From: Maribacter arenosus
GTDB lineage: Bacteria > Bacteroidota > Bacteroidia > Flavobacteriales > Flavobacteriaceae
NCBI RefSeq assembly: GCF_014610845.1
Contig: NZ_JABTCG010000001.1
Coordinates: forward strand, 496,001 to 560,000
Direction: 5' to 3'
Length of the DNA: 64,000 bases
Part shown: piece after piece, positions 1 through 9,020 of the stretch
How the letters are laid out: each line of letters begins with the position of its first letter
Position numbering within the stretch: the first letter of the stretch is position 1
The notes under the pieces: generated by a model
Database searches by the model: none
Told to the model about the DNA's origin: nothing
The model's input: the letters and a program-made list of their open reading frames with translations, nothing else
Made by a program: the position numbers and the translations under genes

Positions 1-218
1 TCAAGGACAAGTACGAGTAGATAGCCGACAACAGCAAAACCGAAGCGTCTTCCAATAGCTTCAATATCTCTGACCAAAGCTTCCGTATCCCCCGGTACGA
101 CAAAATTGGCCAATAGAATATCATCAACGATGGTTACGATGAAAATCGAGGTAATAAACGCAATTCCAACAACCATTGCTGCTTTGCTTGTTGATAAACT
201 AAGACTGCTATTTTTCAT
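1..218 (-). CDS. DUF4386-like membrane protein, N-terminal part (cut by window edge)
   Basis: The gene runs off the left edge of the window, so only about 72 N-terminal residues are visible. They contain a hydrophobic helix (AAMVVGIAFITSIFIVTIV), then a VVPGD motif and the start of a second helix (FAVVGYLLVLVL). The arrangement of helix, short loop with VPGD/xA, and next helix matches the start of DUF4386 multi-helix inner-membrane proteins, whose function is unknown. The start is the ATG at 218. It is followed downstream by nothing visible here. Confidence 0.55.
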   Translation of the reverse strand, partial: MKNSSLSLSTSKAAMVVGIAFITSIFIVTIVDDILLANFVVPGDTEALVRDIEAIGRRFGFAVVGYLLVLVL

Positions 219-689
219 GGCATATCTTTTCTACTTATAACTTTTATTTATTCCGCTTGTCTTTTTGATATGCAATGCCATCAATAAACATTTCATCAGT
301 GACAATTAAATTGCTACCACCCCGCCAAGGATCAAATCTAATTGAATACTGCCCTCGACGATGACTTTACCAGCTTATGCCACTCCATTCCTGTTTGCCT
401 TGGCATTGATGTATTCGGCATCCCCTGCTTCGGAAATAGCGTCATTTTGAGTTTCCGAAACAGTAACCAATTCCCCAGTTTTTGCTATGTCATGGAAAAT
501 ACAGACAGCATTAATCCTAAAAATGAAGTAGTGTTTCCTTGCTAAAGTAATTTTTGATTTACTAGAGTAAAGTAATTCAATATCAATAGGTTATGAAATG
601 ATATAGGTCAGGTTGAAGCATATTTATCCGTCGCTGAAAATTACTATGCGTTTTGTACAGTGCGCTAGAGACTTTTGACTTAATGCACT
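219..689. other. Intergenic region with possible gene remnant
   Basis: No intact gene is convincing here. On the minus strand, between about 240 and 480, successive frames give protein-like pieces (for example ETQNDAISEAGDAEYINAK, then after a stop and a frame change IRFDPWRGGSNLIVTDEMF) ending near 240. This is what a decayed gene would look like, but I cannot name the family. The rest (about 545-689) is AT-rich and non-coding in appearance, and no strong hairpin terminator is visible downstream of the transglutaminase operon. Confidence 0.25.
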
Positions 690-1580
690 TTAAACCGCCG
701 CTTTAATATCGACAGAGACATCCAATTTGCTTTTTCCGCTGCCATAAACTACGCCCTTTAAAGGTGGTACATCATAATAATCCCTGCCCCAGCCCACGAC
801 AATGTGCTGGTTTTTGGGTATCATATTGTTGGTAGGATCAAAATCTACCCACCCGAAACCAGGAATAAAAATGGCGAGCCAGGCATGGGAGGCATCCGCT
901 CCTACGAGCTTTTCCTTACCGGGCGGAGGAATGGTTTCGATATACCCGCTTATGTACCTTGCGGGCAAGCCTATAGAACGGATACACGCTATGGCAATCT
1001 GTGCAAAGTCCTGGCAAACCCCTTTTTTTTCGCGCATCACTTCTTCAATAGGTGTCGAGGTGGTGGAAAATTCCGGATCAAAATCAAAATCGGTGTAAAT
1101 ACGCTGCATCAATTCATAGGCGGCTTCAAAAACCGAGCGGCCTCCCATAAACGATATTTCCGCGTATTCCTTAATCGCCTTATCGGTTTGTCGAATAAAA
1201 ATCGATTCAAGCAAAAATTGCTTTGCCTCCATTATTTCAGGATCTGTTCCCTGTAAAGCCAATAGGGCATCGTTTATGGTTATCGATTGACAAGCTGGAC
1301 TATAGAACGATTCATGGAATTGGGTATAATCGCGCATTATGGTACTTCGTGTGGTCACCTTTAAGACCGTATGTTCGGTCTGGATCGAAAATCGCGTAAT
1401 GTAGTTTCCGAAAAAATCCTTTCGCTCCGATATTTCCGAAGGCTCCGGGGACACTTCGATGTTATAATCCAATAATTGCTGCCCCTTGGATTCTCGTGGG
1501 CGTAGGGTTGCTATATTATGGCAATAACTGACGGGGGCATTATAATTATAGGTGGTAATATGGGTTAGGTTGAATATCAT
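690..1580 (-). CDS. Transglutaminase-like cysteine protease/transferase
   Basis: The protein has an N-terminal bacterial transglutaminase beta domain (about residues 1-85) and a C-terminal transglutaminase core. The catalytic triad is complete: Cys189 in GVCQDFA, His232 in SHAWLA and Asp248 in DFDPTNN (numbered from the ATG at 1580). There is no signal peptide, so it should act in the cytoplasm. A TTG two codons upstream (1586) would overlap the previous stop; the ATG at 1580 is preferred and leaves 2 bp to the ATP-grasp gene. It is the last gene of the three-gene peptide-ligase operon, and such transglutaminases are inferred to cut or transfer the peptide products of the neighbouring ligases. 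The true substrate is unknown. Confidence 0.85.
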   Translation of the reverse strand: MIFNLTHITTYNYNAPVSYCHNIATLRPRESKGQQLLDYNIEVSPEPSEISERKDFFGNYITRFSIQTEHTVLKVTTRSTIMRDYTQFHESFYSPACQSITINDALLALQGTDPEIMEAKQFLLESIFIRQTDKAIKEYAEISFMGGRSVFEAAYELMQRIYTDFDFDPEFSTTSTPIEEVMREKKGVCQDFAQIAIACIRSIGLPARYISGYIETIPPPGKEKLVGADASHAWLAIFIPGFGWVDFDPTNNMIPKNQHIVVGWGRDYYDVPPLKGVVYGSGKSKLDVSVDIKAAV

Positions 1581-1582
1581 AC

Positions 1583-4144
1583 TCAAATAGGAAATGACTG
1601 GTTGACCATTTGTTTTTGCTTATCGGTATGGTTGAAATAGGTATTGGATATCGCTTGGGAAGTCTTATGAAGCAGTTCTGATAATTCCTCTAAAAGCACC
1701 ACCAACGTTTCCCTTTTAAAATCATCAGGTGATTTTGTCTTGGCAAGTTCGGTCGATTCTGCAGACCTTAGTTTTGAAAAGGCCTCCATTACATATTGCT
1801 GATAGTTGATCAACTGATGGTCCTCTACAGAATGTGGTAAGTGTGCCAAATCTTTCAGTAACCGATTCATCATATAGGTCAGTGAGCGCGAATAATCCAT
1901 ATCCAGCAATACCAAGTCCAGCATATGCTCCAATTGTATATGCGAACGATAGCTATATCTGTAAATATTCAAACTTTCGTGACTGGTCAGTAAGTACTCC
2001 AACAAATAATATTCTACCTGTTCGTTATATTTAATAGCAAGTAGTGCCCGCGATTTGATAATGGTCAACATGCTCTGCTCCATTTGTAAGCCGATAAAAT
2101 ACAACAATAAGCCCTGCTGCACCATGATACTTTCCTCGATCAAGCCCATAAAGGCGATCAAGCGCGTTATCAATTGGTTCAATACCTTTAGAATGTGGTT
2201 GACCGAATGGTCTTTCCCCTCTAACAAAGCGTTCCAGATTTTTTGGATGTTCTTAAAAACGCGCCACATATCCGAAGACCATAAATTACGGATCGAGTAG
2301 TACGAATTGCCGAACATATTTATCGTATGTGCTAAACTCCCTACTTTTTCCTTATCGAGTATGACCGTAAGCATTTCCTGCATCGGATCATCCATGGCAT
2401 TGGTACCATCTTTGTCTTTTGCAGTAAAACCTGGGTAGGTACCTGTTAAATGGGTCACTGCTTTAAGAAGCACCTTTAGTTTTTCAGAATCCGGTTGTTC
2501 CCTTGTATTCTGGACCAAGGCCATTTGGCGCATTACCACCCGAATAAATCTAGCGGTAACAAGCGTACGGCCTACATAGCGGCCGGCCCAGTATAAATTT
2601 TCCGCCGTTAGACTGGGCAGGTCGTTCAGACCCGAGATGGCGATCGGGGTTTTCTTTTGAGACCGCATAGTCACTTCCTGTACTATGGGTGTATCCTGTA
2701 AGACCCAAAAATCCTTACTGGTACCTCCGCGTTGGTTAGAGACCCTAATCGTATCAGTATTGGGGGAAACACGTACCAAACCGCCCTGCATGACCGAATA
2801 GTCATTCTTTGCAGCGATACAGAAAGCACGAGCCACGATATTTCTAGGTTCCATGGCGCCCTTGGAAAAATTTGGGGATGTTGAAAAATTGATGCGTTCC
2901 TGGGCTACAAAGCGATACGGCCTTTGCTGTATCACCTTCTTTAGGGCATCCAATTCCTCTGGGTTCAAAAATTCCCCGAAATAGATACTTTCCCTATTGG
3001 TGCGGTCGATTCTCTTGATCACCAATTTTGAAAGGTTCTCCAAAACATAATTTTTTTCTATTTCCTGTCCACACCACCATGAGGCAATTTGCGGAAGGAT
3101 CAAGTCCTCATTTAAAAAATACCTGGCAATGGAATGCATAAAAGGAATCAGACCTGTGTTCTCAATAACCCCGCTTCCCACAGGGTTTATGACCGATACA
3201 TTTTTCCTTCGTACCACATCTAACAAACCGGCGACCCCTAAATGAGAATCTTCCCGTAACTCTAGAGGGTCTGTAAAAGCATCATCCACCCTTCTGAGAA
3301 TAACATCTATCCGTTTAAGGCCCTGTAGCGATTTCATCCAAACAAAACCATCACGTACCACCAAATCATTACCTTGAACCAAGGGATAGCCTAAAAAGGA
3401 GGCCATATAGGCGTGTTCAAAATAGGTTTCGTTATGTGACCCTGGAGTGAGTATAACGATATTGGGATGTTCCATTTTTCCAGGAGCGGCATCTACCAGC
3501 ATTTGATCAAGTTCTTGAAAAAATCCAGCATGACTTTTTATGTTCATTTCGGTGAACATTTCGGGTAGGATCCGGTTTAGGGTAGACCTATTTTCCAAGG
3601 CGTAACCCATACCAGACGGGGCCTCGGTACGGTCGTGCACCACCCATAGCCTACCATCGGTACCACGGCAAAGGTCTACGGCGTAAATAGAAAGGTATTT
3701 TTCGGTATTCAGCTGCATGCCCGCACACTGTCTTAAGAATCCCCTGTGGCCATAGATGACCTCATAGGGAATAATACCCTCCTTAATCAATTTGTTTTCG
3801 CCATACACATCCTTTAGCACCAAATTCAGTATTTCCGCCCGTTGTTTAATGCCTTGGGTTACCAGATCCCACTCTTGTTGGTGCAGTACAAAGGGGACCA
3901 CATTAAGGCTCCATGGCCGGTGCATACCCAGAGGGTCATTATAGACATTGTAGGTCACCCCGTTTTCGGCCAACAACCAATCAATATCCTTTTGGCGGGC
4001 TTCCAAACCTGAAACGCCCAACCTATCGATTATTGTGAACAGTTGGTTCCAATAAGGTTTCAACCCATTGTTCAAGTAGAAAAGTTCGTCATTTACTTGA
4101 CGGGTACTATAGCTTTCGAGCCAGTTGGACTTTGTCGTCTGCAT
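1583..4144 (-). CDS. Circularly permuted ATP-grasp ligase fused to alpha-E domain
   Basis: This 853-residue protein combines two families normally found as separate neighbours: a circularly permuted ATP-grasp (formerly DUF404/DUF407; about residues 15-480) and an all-helical alpha-E domain (formerly DUF403; about 505-840). Diagnostic ATP-grasp segments include DRTEAPSGMGYALENR (171-186), RRVDDAFTD (284-292) and the NPVGSGVIEN turn near 320. The alpha-E domain opens with LTAENLYWAGRY. ATP-grasp enzymes form amide or peptide bonds through an acyl phosphate, so this one is predicted to ligate an amino acid or short peptide. It lies 11 bp after the DUF2126 gene and 2 bp before the small transglutaminase gene, indicating one transcript. 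The acceptor and product are not known for the family. Confidence 0.9.
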   Translation of the reverse strand: MQTTKSNWLESYSTRQVNDELFYLNNGLKPYWNQLFTIIDRLGVSGLEARQKDIDWLLAENGVTYNVYNDPLGMHRPWSLNVVPFVLHQQEWDLVTQGIKQRAEILNLVLKDVYGENKLIKEGIIPYEVIYGHRGFLRQCAGMQLNTEKYLSIYAVDLCRGTDGRLWVVHDRTEAPSGMGYALENRSTLNRILPEMFTEMNIKSHAGFFQELDQMLVDAAPGKMEHPNIVILTPGSHNETYFEHAYMASFLGYPLVQGNDLVVRDGFVWMKSLQGLKRIDVILRRVDDAFTDPLELREDSHLGVAGLLDVVRRKNVSVINPVGSGVIENTGLIPFMHSIARYFLNEDLILPQIASWWCGQEIEKNYVLENLSKLVIKRIDRTNRESIYFGEFLNPEELDALKKVIQQRPYRFVAQERINFSTSPNFSKGAMEPRNIVARAFCIAAKNDYSVMQGGLVRVSPNTDTIRVSNQRGGTSKDFWVLQDTPIVQEVTMRSQKKTPIAISGLNDLPSLTAENLYWAGRYVGRTLVTARFIRVVMRQMALVQNTREQPDSEKLKVLLKAVTHLTGTYPGFTAKDKDGTNAMDDPMQEMLTVILDKEKVGSLAHTINMFGNSYYSIRNLWSSDMWRVFKNIQKIWNALLEGKDHSVNHILKVLNQLITRLIAFMGLIEESIMVQQGLLLYFIGLQMEQSMLTIIKSRALLAIKYNEQVEYYLLEYLLTSHESLNIYRYSYRSHIQLEHMLDLVLLDMDYSRSLTYMMNRLLKDLAHLPHSVEDHQLINYQQYVMEAFSKLRSAESTELAKTKSPDDFKRETLVVLLEELSELLHKTSQAISNTYFNHTDKQKQMVNQSFPI

Positions 4145-4155
4145 TTTTTCTGCAA

Positions 4156-7100
4156 TTACTTTTTCCGAAGATCCGTAACGTGTGGGTATTCGGGATTCAC
4201 GGGCATCTCTTTGAACACAAAGGTATCTGAACCAGGCTTAGGTTCAACCATTCTGCCAACAAAATTAGTCGTAGTGCCCATTTCAGTCGGTATGACTTCC
4301 TCCTGGGCCTGTCCGATATCCCAAAAACGGTTGATACGACGCGACTCGGCCTCCAAGCTATTCACGGGGTAGGTCTCGTACGAGCGCCCACCGGGGTGCG
4401 CTACAAAATAAGTGCATCCTCCAATGGATTTTTGGTTCCAATTGTCCACTACATCGAAAACCAAAGGGGTATCTACCCCAATGGTCGGGTGTAGGGCCGA
4501 CCAAGGATCCCAGGCCTTAAAACGTACCCCTGCCACGTATTCCCCTTTGGTTCCCGTTGGACTCAGCTCCACTTTGATACCGTTACAGGTCAAGGTGTAT
4601 CTTTCTTCCGTAAAATTATTGACTTTGACCTGTACACGCTCCATTGACGAATCTACGTACCGGGCGGTTCCTCTACCGGAAATTTCTTCCCCCAACACAT
4701 TCCATGGCTCAATGGCCATTCGCAATTCCATTTGCATGGAGTTGATATCTACCATACCGTACAACGGAAAGCGGAATTCGAAGAAGGGGTCGAACCAATC
4801 CAGTTTAAAGGGGTAGCCAGCATCGTTCAATTGGTGCACCACATCCTTTATGTCTTCCTTTACATAATGTTCCAAGAGGAATTTATCGTGTAATTCGGTG
4901 CCCCATCGTACCAGATCATGCTTGTAGGGTTTCTTCCAAAACCAGGAAACCAAGGTACGTACCAGCAACATCTGCATTAGGCTCATTTGTGCATGTGGCG
5001 GCATATCAAAAGCACGTAACTCCAAAATTCCCAAACGACCCGAAGAAGAATCCGGAGAGTACAATTTATCGATACAAAATTCGGCCCTGTGGGTGTTTCC
5101 GGTAATATCGGTAAGTAAATGACGGAACAAACGGTCGGTCAACCAAAAAGGCACTTCTTTATCTTCCGGGATCTGTGAAAAAGCGATTTCCAATTCATAC
5201 AGGTTTTCTAAACGGGCCTCGTCAACCCTCGGTGCCTGGCTCGTAGGCCCGATAAAGGCCCCTGAAAAAAGATAGGAAAGTCCAGGATGGTGTTGCCAAA
5301 ATGTCAATAGGCTTCTCAACAATTGTGGGTTGCGCAATAGCGGGCTATCCGCTGGGGTAATGCCCCCCAAGGTTACGTGGTTGCCACCTCCGGTACCGGT
5401 ATGCTTGCCATCGAGCATGAATTTTTCCGTTCCCAAGCGAGCCTGTTTGGCCTCGGAGTAAAGGGTCAGGGTATTATCGGTGAGTTCTTTCCAGTTTTTT
5501 GCGGGATGCACATTTACTTCGATCACGCCGGGATCGGGCGTAATTTTCAATACCTCCAATCGATTATCCCGGGGCGGCTCATATCCTTCCAAAATAACGG
5601 GAACCTTCAATTTTTTGGCTGTCTCCTCTATGCATGTCACCATGTCGAGAAAGTCCTCCGCGCTGTCCAAGGGGGGTAGGTATAGGAATAGTTTTTCCTC
5701 CCTGATCTCTGCACACAAGGCCGTACGTACAAAAGGTTGTTTTTTGGTCTCGGATGTGGCCGATTTTGAGTGCAACCGTTTATTCATGGCCTCGCCATAA
5801 GGTGGTAATGGTGGTCTTTTCTCAAAAAGTTCGGGTTCAGCCGTTGGTTCCGAGGGCACCTCGGGGTTCTTGGGCAGGGATTCCAGGGGTAATCGTAAGC
5901 CTATTGGGGAATTCCCGGGGGTCAATAACAAATGTTCTCCCCTAAACTTCCATCTATTCGTCAACCATCGCCCGTTTTTCTTGACCAGTGGATACACATG
6001 GCCCACGGTTTTTCCGATACCTTGCTCCAAAATGTCGCCCAACTTACGGCGTAGATGGCTGTCGTCCTTATTATATTTTTTAGGGTCTATATCTACCGGT
6101 AGTTTATTTTCTTCCCATAAAAAATAAAAAGCATCCTCATAAGCGGGGATGATACTGTCGCTGGGGCAATTTAAATAGTGCGACAAGGTCGTTAAAAAGG
6201 TCTCAGTGATATTTTCGGGCAAAGGATAGGTTTTTGAAAAGGAAGCTAAAAGTTTAGGGTCTTGCCAAATGGGCTCCCCATCCTTACGCCAATGTATGCC
6301 GATCAACCAACGCGGCAAGGGTTCTCCAGGATACCATTTTCCCTGGGCGTGGTGCAATACGCCGCCTTTTGCGAAAACATCCATCAATCGGGACGAAAGA
6401 TTACTGGCCAGTTCGCGTTTATGCTCCCCGTCAGCGGTCGTATTCCACTCTTCGGATTCCATATCATCTATCGAAACAAAAGTGGGTTCCCCGCCCATAG
6501 TCAATCTAACGTCATTGGCCTGCAATTCGTCCTCTACTACAAAACCTAGATTGTAGATGGCCTTCCACTGTTCTTCGGTATAGGGTTTTGTTACCCGGGG
6601 CGATTCGAATATCCTGGTGACCGAATTATCGAATTCAAAAGTAGTTTCGGCGGGGTCGGTAAAACCGCTTATCGGTGCCGCACTTTCATATGAAGGCGTA
6701 CAGGCCAGGGGAATATGCCCTTCCCCCGCCAACAGGCCGGAAGTGGCATCAAGGCCAATCCATCCGGCACCGGGCAAATATACTTCGGCCCAGGCATGTA
6801 AGTCGGTAAAATCGGCTTCGGGACCAGAGGGGCCGTCCAACGACTTTTCGTCGGACTTCAATTGTACCAAATAGCCGGAAACAAAGCGGGCCGCCAAGCC
6901 TAAATGCCTTAGGATCTGTACCAATAACCAGGCAAAATCACGACAAGAACCCAATTGCTTGCCCAAGGTCTCCTCACAGGTCTGCACCCCAGGTTCCATA
7001 CGTAGGGTATAATTCAAATGATTATAAAGGTCCCCGTTAAGATCAATAAGAAAATCAATGGTGCCTTTGGGGGTCCGATCTATTTTAGATAACCATGCTT

Positions 7101-7482
7101 TTAAGAGCGGGCCACTTTCTACCTTTTCCAAATAGGGCAATAATTCTTTCTTTAGGTCTTCCGAATAGGTGAACGGAAAATTTTTTACGGATTCCTCCAC
7201 AAAAAAATCGAAGGGGTTAATAGTTTTTAGATCGGCAATGATTTCGACATCTACAGAGAGTTCTTTGGTCTTTTCGGGAAAAACGATACGTGCCAAATAA
7301 TTACCAAAGGGATCCTGCTGCCAGTTAAAAAAATGATTTTCCGGTTTAATCTTGATGGAGTAGGACTCTATAGGCGTTCTACTATGCGGGGCCGGGCGCA
7401 GTCTAAAAATGTGTGGGGATAGGCTGATGGCCTTATCATAGTGGTATTTTGTCTTATGTCGTATTGCAACTTTTAGCGCCAT
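4156..7482 (-). CDS. Transglutaminase fused to DUF2126 (putative amidoligase)
   Basis: The 1108-residue protein starts with a transglutaminase N domain (about 1-90) and a transglutaminase core with Cys180 (GSCRDFAW), His229 (LHAWAEVY) and Asp245 (IGLDATSG). The remaining 780 residues are a full-length DUF2126, with GGEPTFVSID at about 330 and the glycine-rich GTGGGNHVTLGG that marks the putative amidoligase core. It is the first gene of the operon; the ATG at 7482 is preceded by an AT-rich leader. The combination of this fusion, a permuted ATP-grasp, an alpha-E domain and another transglutaminase is a recurrent bacterial neighbourhood that comparative genomics links to peptide synthesis or protein tagging. 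No proteasome-like or Ntn-hydrolase partner is seen here. Confidence 0.9.
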   Translation of the reverse strand: MALKVAIRHKTKYHYDKAISLSPHIFRLRPAPHSRTPIESYSIKIKPENHFFNWQQDPFGNYLARIVFPEKTKELSVDVEIIADLKTINPFDFFVEESVKNFPFTYSEDLKKELLPYLEKVESGPLLKAWLSKIDRTPKGTIDFLIDLNGDLYNHLNYTLRMEPGVQTCEETLGKQLGSCRDFAWLLVQILRHLGLAARFVSGYLVQLKSDEKSLDGPSGPEADFTDLHAWAEVYLPGAGWIGLDATSGLLAGEGHIPLACTPSYESAAPISGFTDPAETTFEFDNSVTRIFESPRVTKPYTEEQWKAIYNLGFVVEDELQANDVRLTMGGEPTFVSIDDMESEEWNTTADGEHKRELASNLSSRLMDVFAKGGVLHHAQGKWYPGEPLPRWLIGIHWRKDGEPIWQDPKLLASFSKTYPLPENITETFLTTLSHYLNCPSDSIIPAYEDAFYFLWEENKLPVDIDPKKYNKDDSHLRRKLGDILEQGIGKTVGHVYPLVKKNGRWLTNRWKFRGEHLLLTPGNSPIGLRLPLESLPKNPEVPSEPTAEPELFEKRPPLPPYGEAMNKRLHSKSATSETKKQPFVRTALCAEIREEKLFLYLPPLDSAEDFLDMVTCIEETAKKLKVPVILEGYEPPRDNRLEVLKITPDPGVIEVNVHPAKNWKELTDNTLTLYSEAKQARLGTEKFMLDGKHTGTGGGNHVTLGGITPADSPLLRNPQLLRSLLTFWQHHPGLSYLFSGAFIGPTSQAPRVDEARLENLYELEIAFSQIPEDKEVPFWLTDRLFRHLLTDITGNTHRAEFCIDKLYSPDSSSGRLGILELRAFDMPPHAQMSLMQMLLVRTLVSWFWKKPYKHDLVRWGTELHDKFLLEHYVKEDIKDVVHQLNDAGYPFKLDWFDPFFEFRFPLYGMVDINSMQMELRMAIEPWNVLGEEISGRGTARYVDSSMERVQVKVNNFTEERYTLTCNGIKVELSPTGTKGEYVAGVRFKAWDPWSALHPTIGVDTPLVFDVVDNWNQKSIGGCTYFVAHPGGRSYETYPVNSLEAESRRINRFWDIGQAQEEVIPTEMGTTTNFVGRMVEPKPGSDTFVFKEMPVNPEYPHVTDLRKK

Positions 7483-7630
7483 GTGATTTTCGAATTAAGG
7501 TATGCTATAAAATAAATGCAATATTGCCAATATCCATGTATTAGGAAAGCATACTTCAAATATTTATTCAATAAAAAGTTAACAGGGGTGAGTATGAAGC
7601 TGCGGTTTACGCTAGATTAGAAATCCGTAT

Positions 7631-7840
7631 TCAGTGAACAAGTAACATTGAAACAGACACTTTCTGCCTTCGACTTGTAGAAATGTACTTCGATGGATCG
7701 GTAGGGGTATCCTTGATATCAAACACGGGTAATCCAGTGGCTCCACCGATTTATTGAGCATATTGCTCCGTACTGCCATCCATGCCTGAGAAAAAAATTG
7801 CCCCACTCTTAATACTTTCTTTTAGGTATTGATTTTTCAT
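7631..7840 (-). pseudogene. Flavodoxin-like gene remnant
   Basis: Reading from the ATG at 7840, the frame gives GMDGSTEQYAQ, an in-frame TAA, then IGGATGLPVFDIKDTPTDPS and KY before sense is lost and a stop follows at 7631. GSTEQYA-x-IGxATGLPVFDIKDT is the N-terminal phosphate loop and second strand of flavodoxin/HemG-like flavoproteins, where a Trp is usual at the stop position. Only the first third of the domain survives, its nonsense codon is internal, and the sequence after the KY diverges. It is therefore a decayed gene. The 7483-7630 segment next to it is the leader of the DUF2126 operon and spacer. Confidence 0.6.
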
Positions 7841-7903
7841 ATTTCACTCACCCATTGTCATTTTTGGTGATAGTTTCAAATCCCATTTTGTGATCTAATA
7901 CTT

Positions 7904-8920
7904 TCAAGACATTCTTAATAAAATTTTTCCTCCGGTCATTTGGCTGGTGTAGTCACGGATGGCTTCTTTCACTTCTTGTATAGGATAGATTTTTCTGATC
8001 TTACTTTTGAGAAGGTTTGGCATCTGCTTCTGTACACGTTTCCATAACAGCATTATTTTCACGAAATTTTGTTGGCTCATCCAAGGTCCTAGCCAGAAAT
8101 TGTCAATCCTCTTATTTTCGAATATTAAAAGGTCAGGACTCGCTTGAACAGCTTGTTTGGAAAGTGCGCTAAATACAGTAACCTTGCTATTTGGTGGCAT
8201 AGCTTTTAATAGTTGATTCGTTAATGGCCCTGCCACGGCATCAAATGCTATATGCGTATTCGTTTGATGACATACGTCATGCAGTTGTTGTTCAAACCCT
8301 ACTTCATTGCTATTCAGAACAATGTCAGCACCTTGGGCCTTGAGAAGATCCACTTGGGCATCCCTGCGAACAACATTTACGATTTGGATACCTTCGTTTC
8401 TCCCTAGACGGTTCACCTTATGGCCAAGTGAACTTGCCGCAGCAGTCAATATAATTGCTTGATGTCCACCTTTTTTTGAAATGTCTATAAAGGCACTGGC
8501 TGTAAGGGGGTTTATAAAGGACATTGCTCCTTGTTCCAAACCCAAGGATTTATCCAAAGTCAATACGCCTCCTTTAACACTTTTAACTATATACTCCGAC
8601 CAAACACCTCCGCCTGTTCCCCATCCAGTACAGGCAACTCTTTTACCAAGGAAATAGCTTGCCATAATTCCCGGTCCGGCAGAAACAACTTCTCCAGAAC
8701 CCTCTCCACCTGGAACAATAGGCGTGGGGTCTTTGAAGCCATAATAGCCCGTCAAAGTTGCCAAATCCGAAGGATTTATTGGAGCGAAGGCAACTTTCAC
8801 CAAAACTTCGTTCCTTCTTGGAGTTGGCACTGGTCGTTGTTCGATACATAAAGCATCAACACCGGAATATGAATTCAAAACAACCGATATCATAGTATCT
8901 GGGATTTTTATTTTTCTCAT
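7904..8920 (-). CDS. Zinc-independent quinone oxidoreductase-like MDR protein
   Basis: A 338-residue medium-chain dehydrogenase/reductase. The N-terminal GroES-like half includes VLVKVAFAPINPSDLATLTG and VPGGEGSGEVVSAG, and the Rossmann half includes AAASSLGHKVNRLGR in place of the usual AxxGxxG loop. Structural zinc cysteines are absent, as in the quinone reductase/crotonyl-CoA reductase-like branch, so NAD(P)H-dependent reduction of a quinone or enone is the likely reaction. An open frame continues upstream to 9145 but it only reads antisense-free sequence overlapping the previous gene; the ATG at 8920 (MRKIKIPD) fits the family start. It is the last gene of the four-gene minus-strand operon beginning at 12410. 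Confidence 0.8.
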   Translation of the reverse strand: MRKIKIPDTMISVVLNSYSGVDALCIEQRPVPTPRRNEVLVKVAFAPINPSDLATLTGYYGFKDPTPIVPGGEGSGEVVSAGPGIMASYFLGKRVACTGWGTGGGVWSEYIVKSVKGGVLTLDKSLGLEQGAMSFINPLTASAFIDISKKGGHQAIILTAAASSLGHKVNRLGRNEGIQIVNVVRRDAQVDLLKAQGADIVLNSNEVGFEQQLHDVCHQTNTHIAFDAVAGPLTNQLLKAMPPNSKVTVFSALSKQAVQASPDLLIFENKRIDNFWLGPWMSQQNFVKIMLLWKRVQKQMPNLLKSKIRKIYPIQEVKEAIRDYTSQMTGGKILLRMS

Positions 8921-9020
8921 ATTATTGCTGTTTTCTAAGGCGTAAGATTTCCATTTTTTAAGTAATCTTCCGCTTACGTTTAAGTTTATGCTCAATTGCC
9001 TGCTTTGTATTTGTTCTGAA

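Noticed and set aside
342-545. 67-codon plus-strand frame
   Set aside because: No plausible signal, composition or leader, and it lies antisense to a better-looking decayed minus-strand reading.
690-7482. A proteasome-like or Ntn-hydrolase partner for the ATP-grasp/transglutaminase operon
   Set aside because: None of the three coding sequences nor the neighbours within the window has such a domain.
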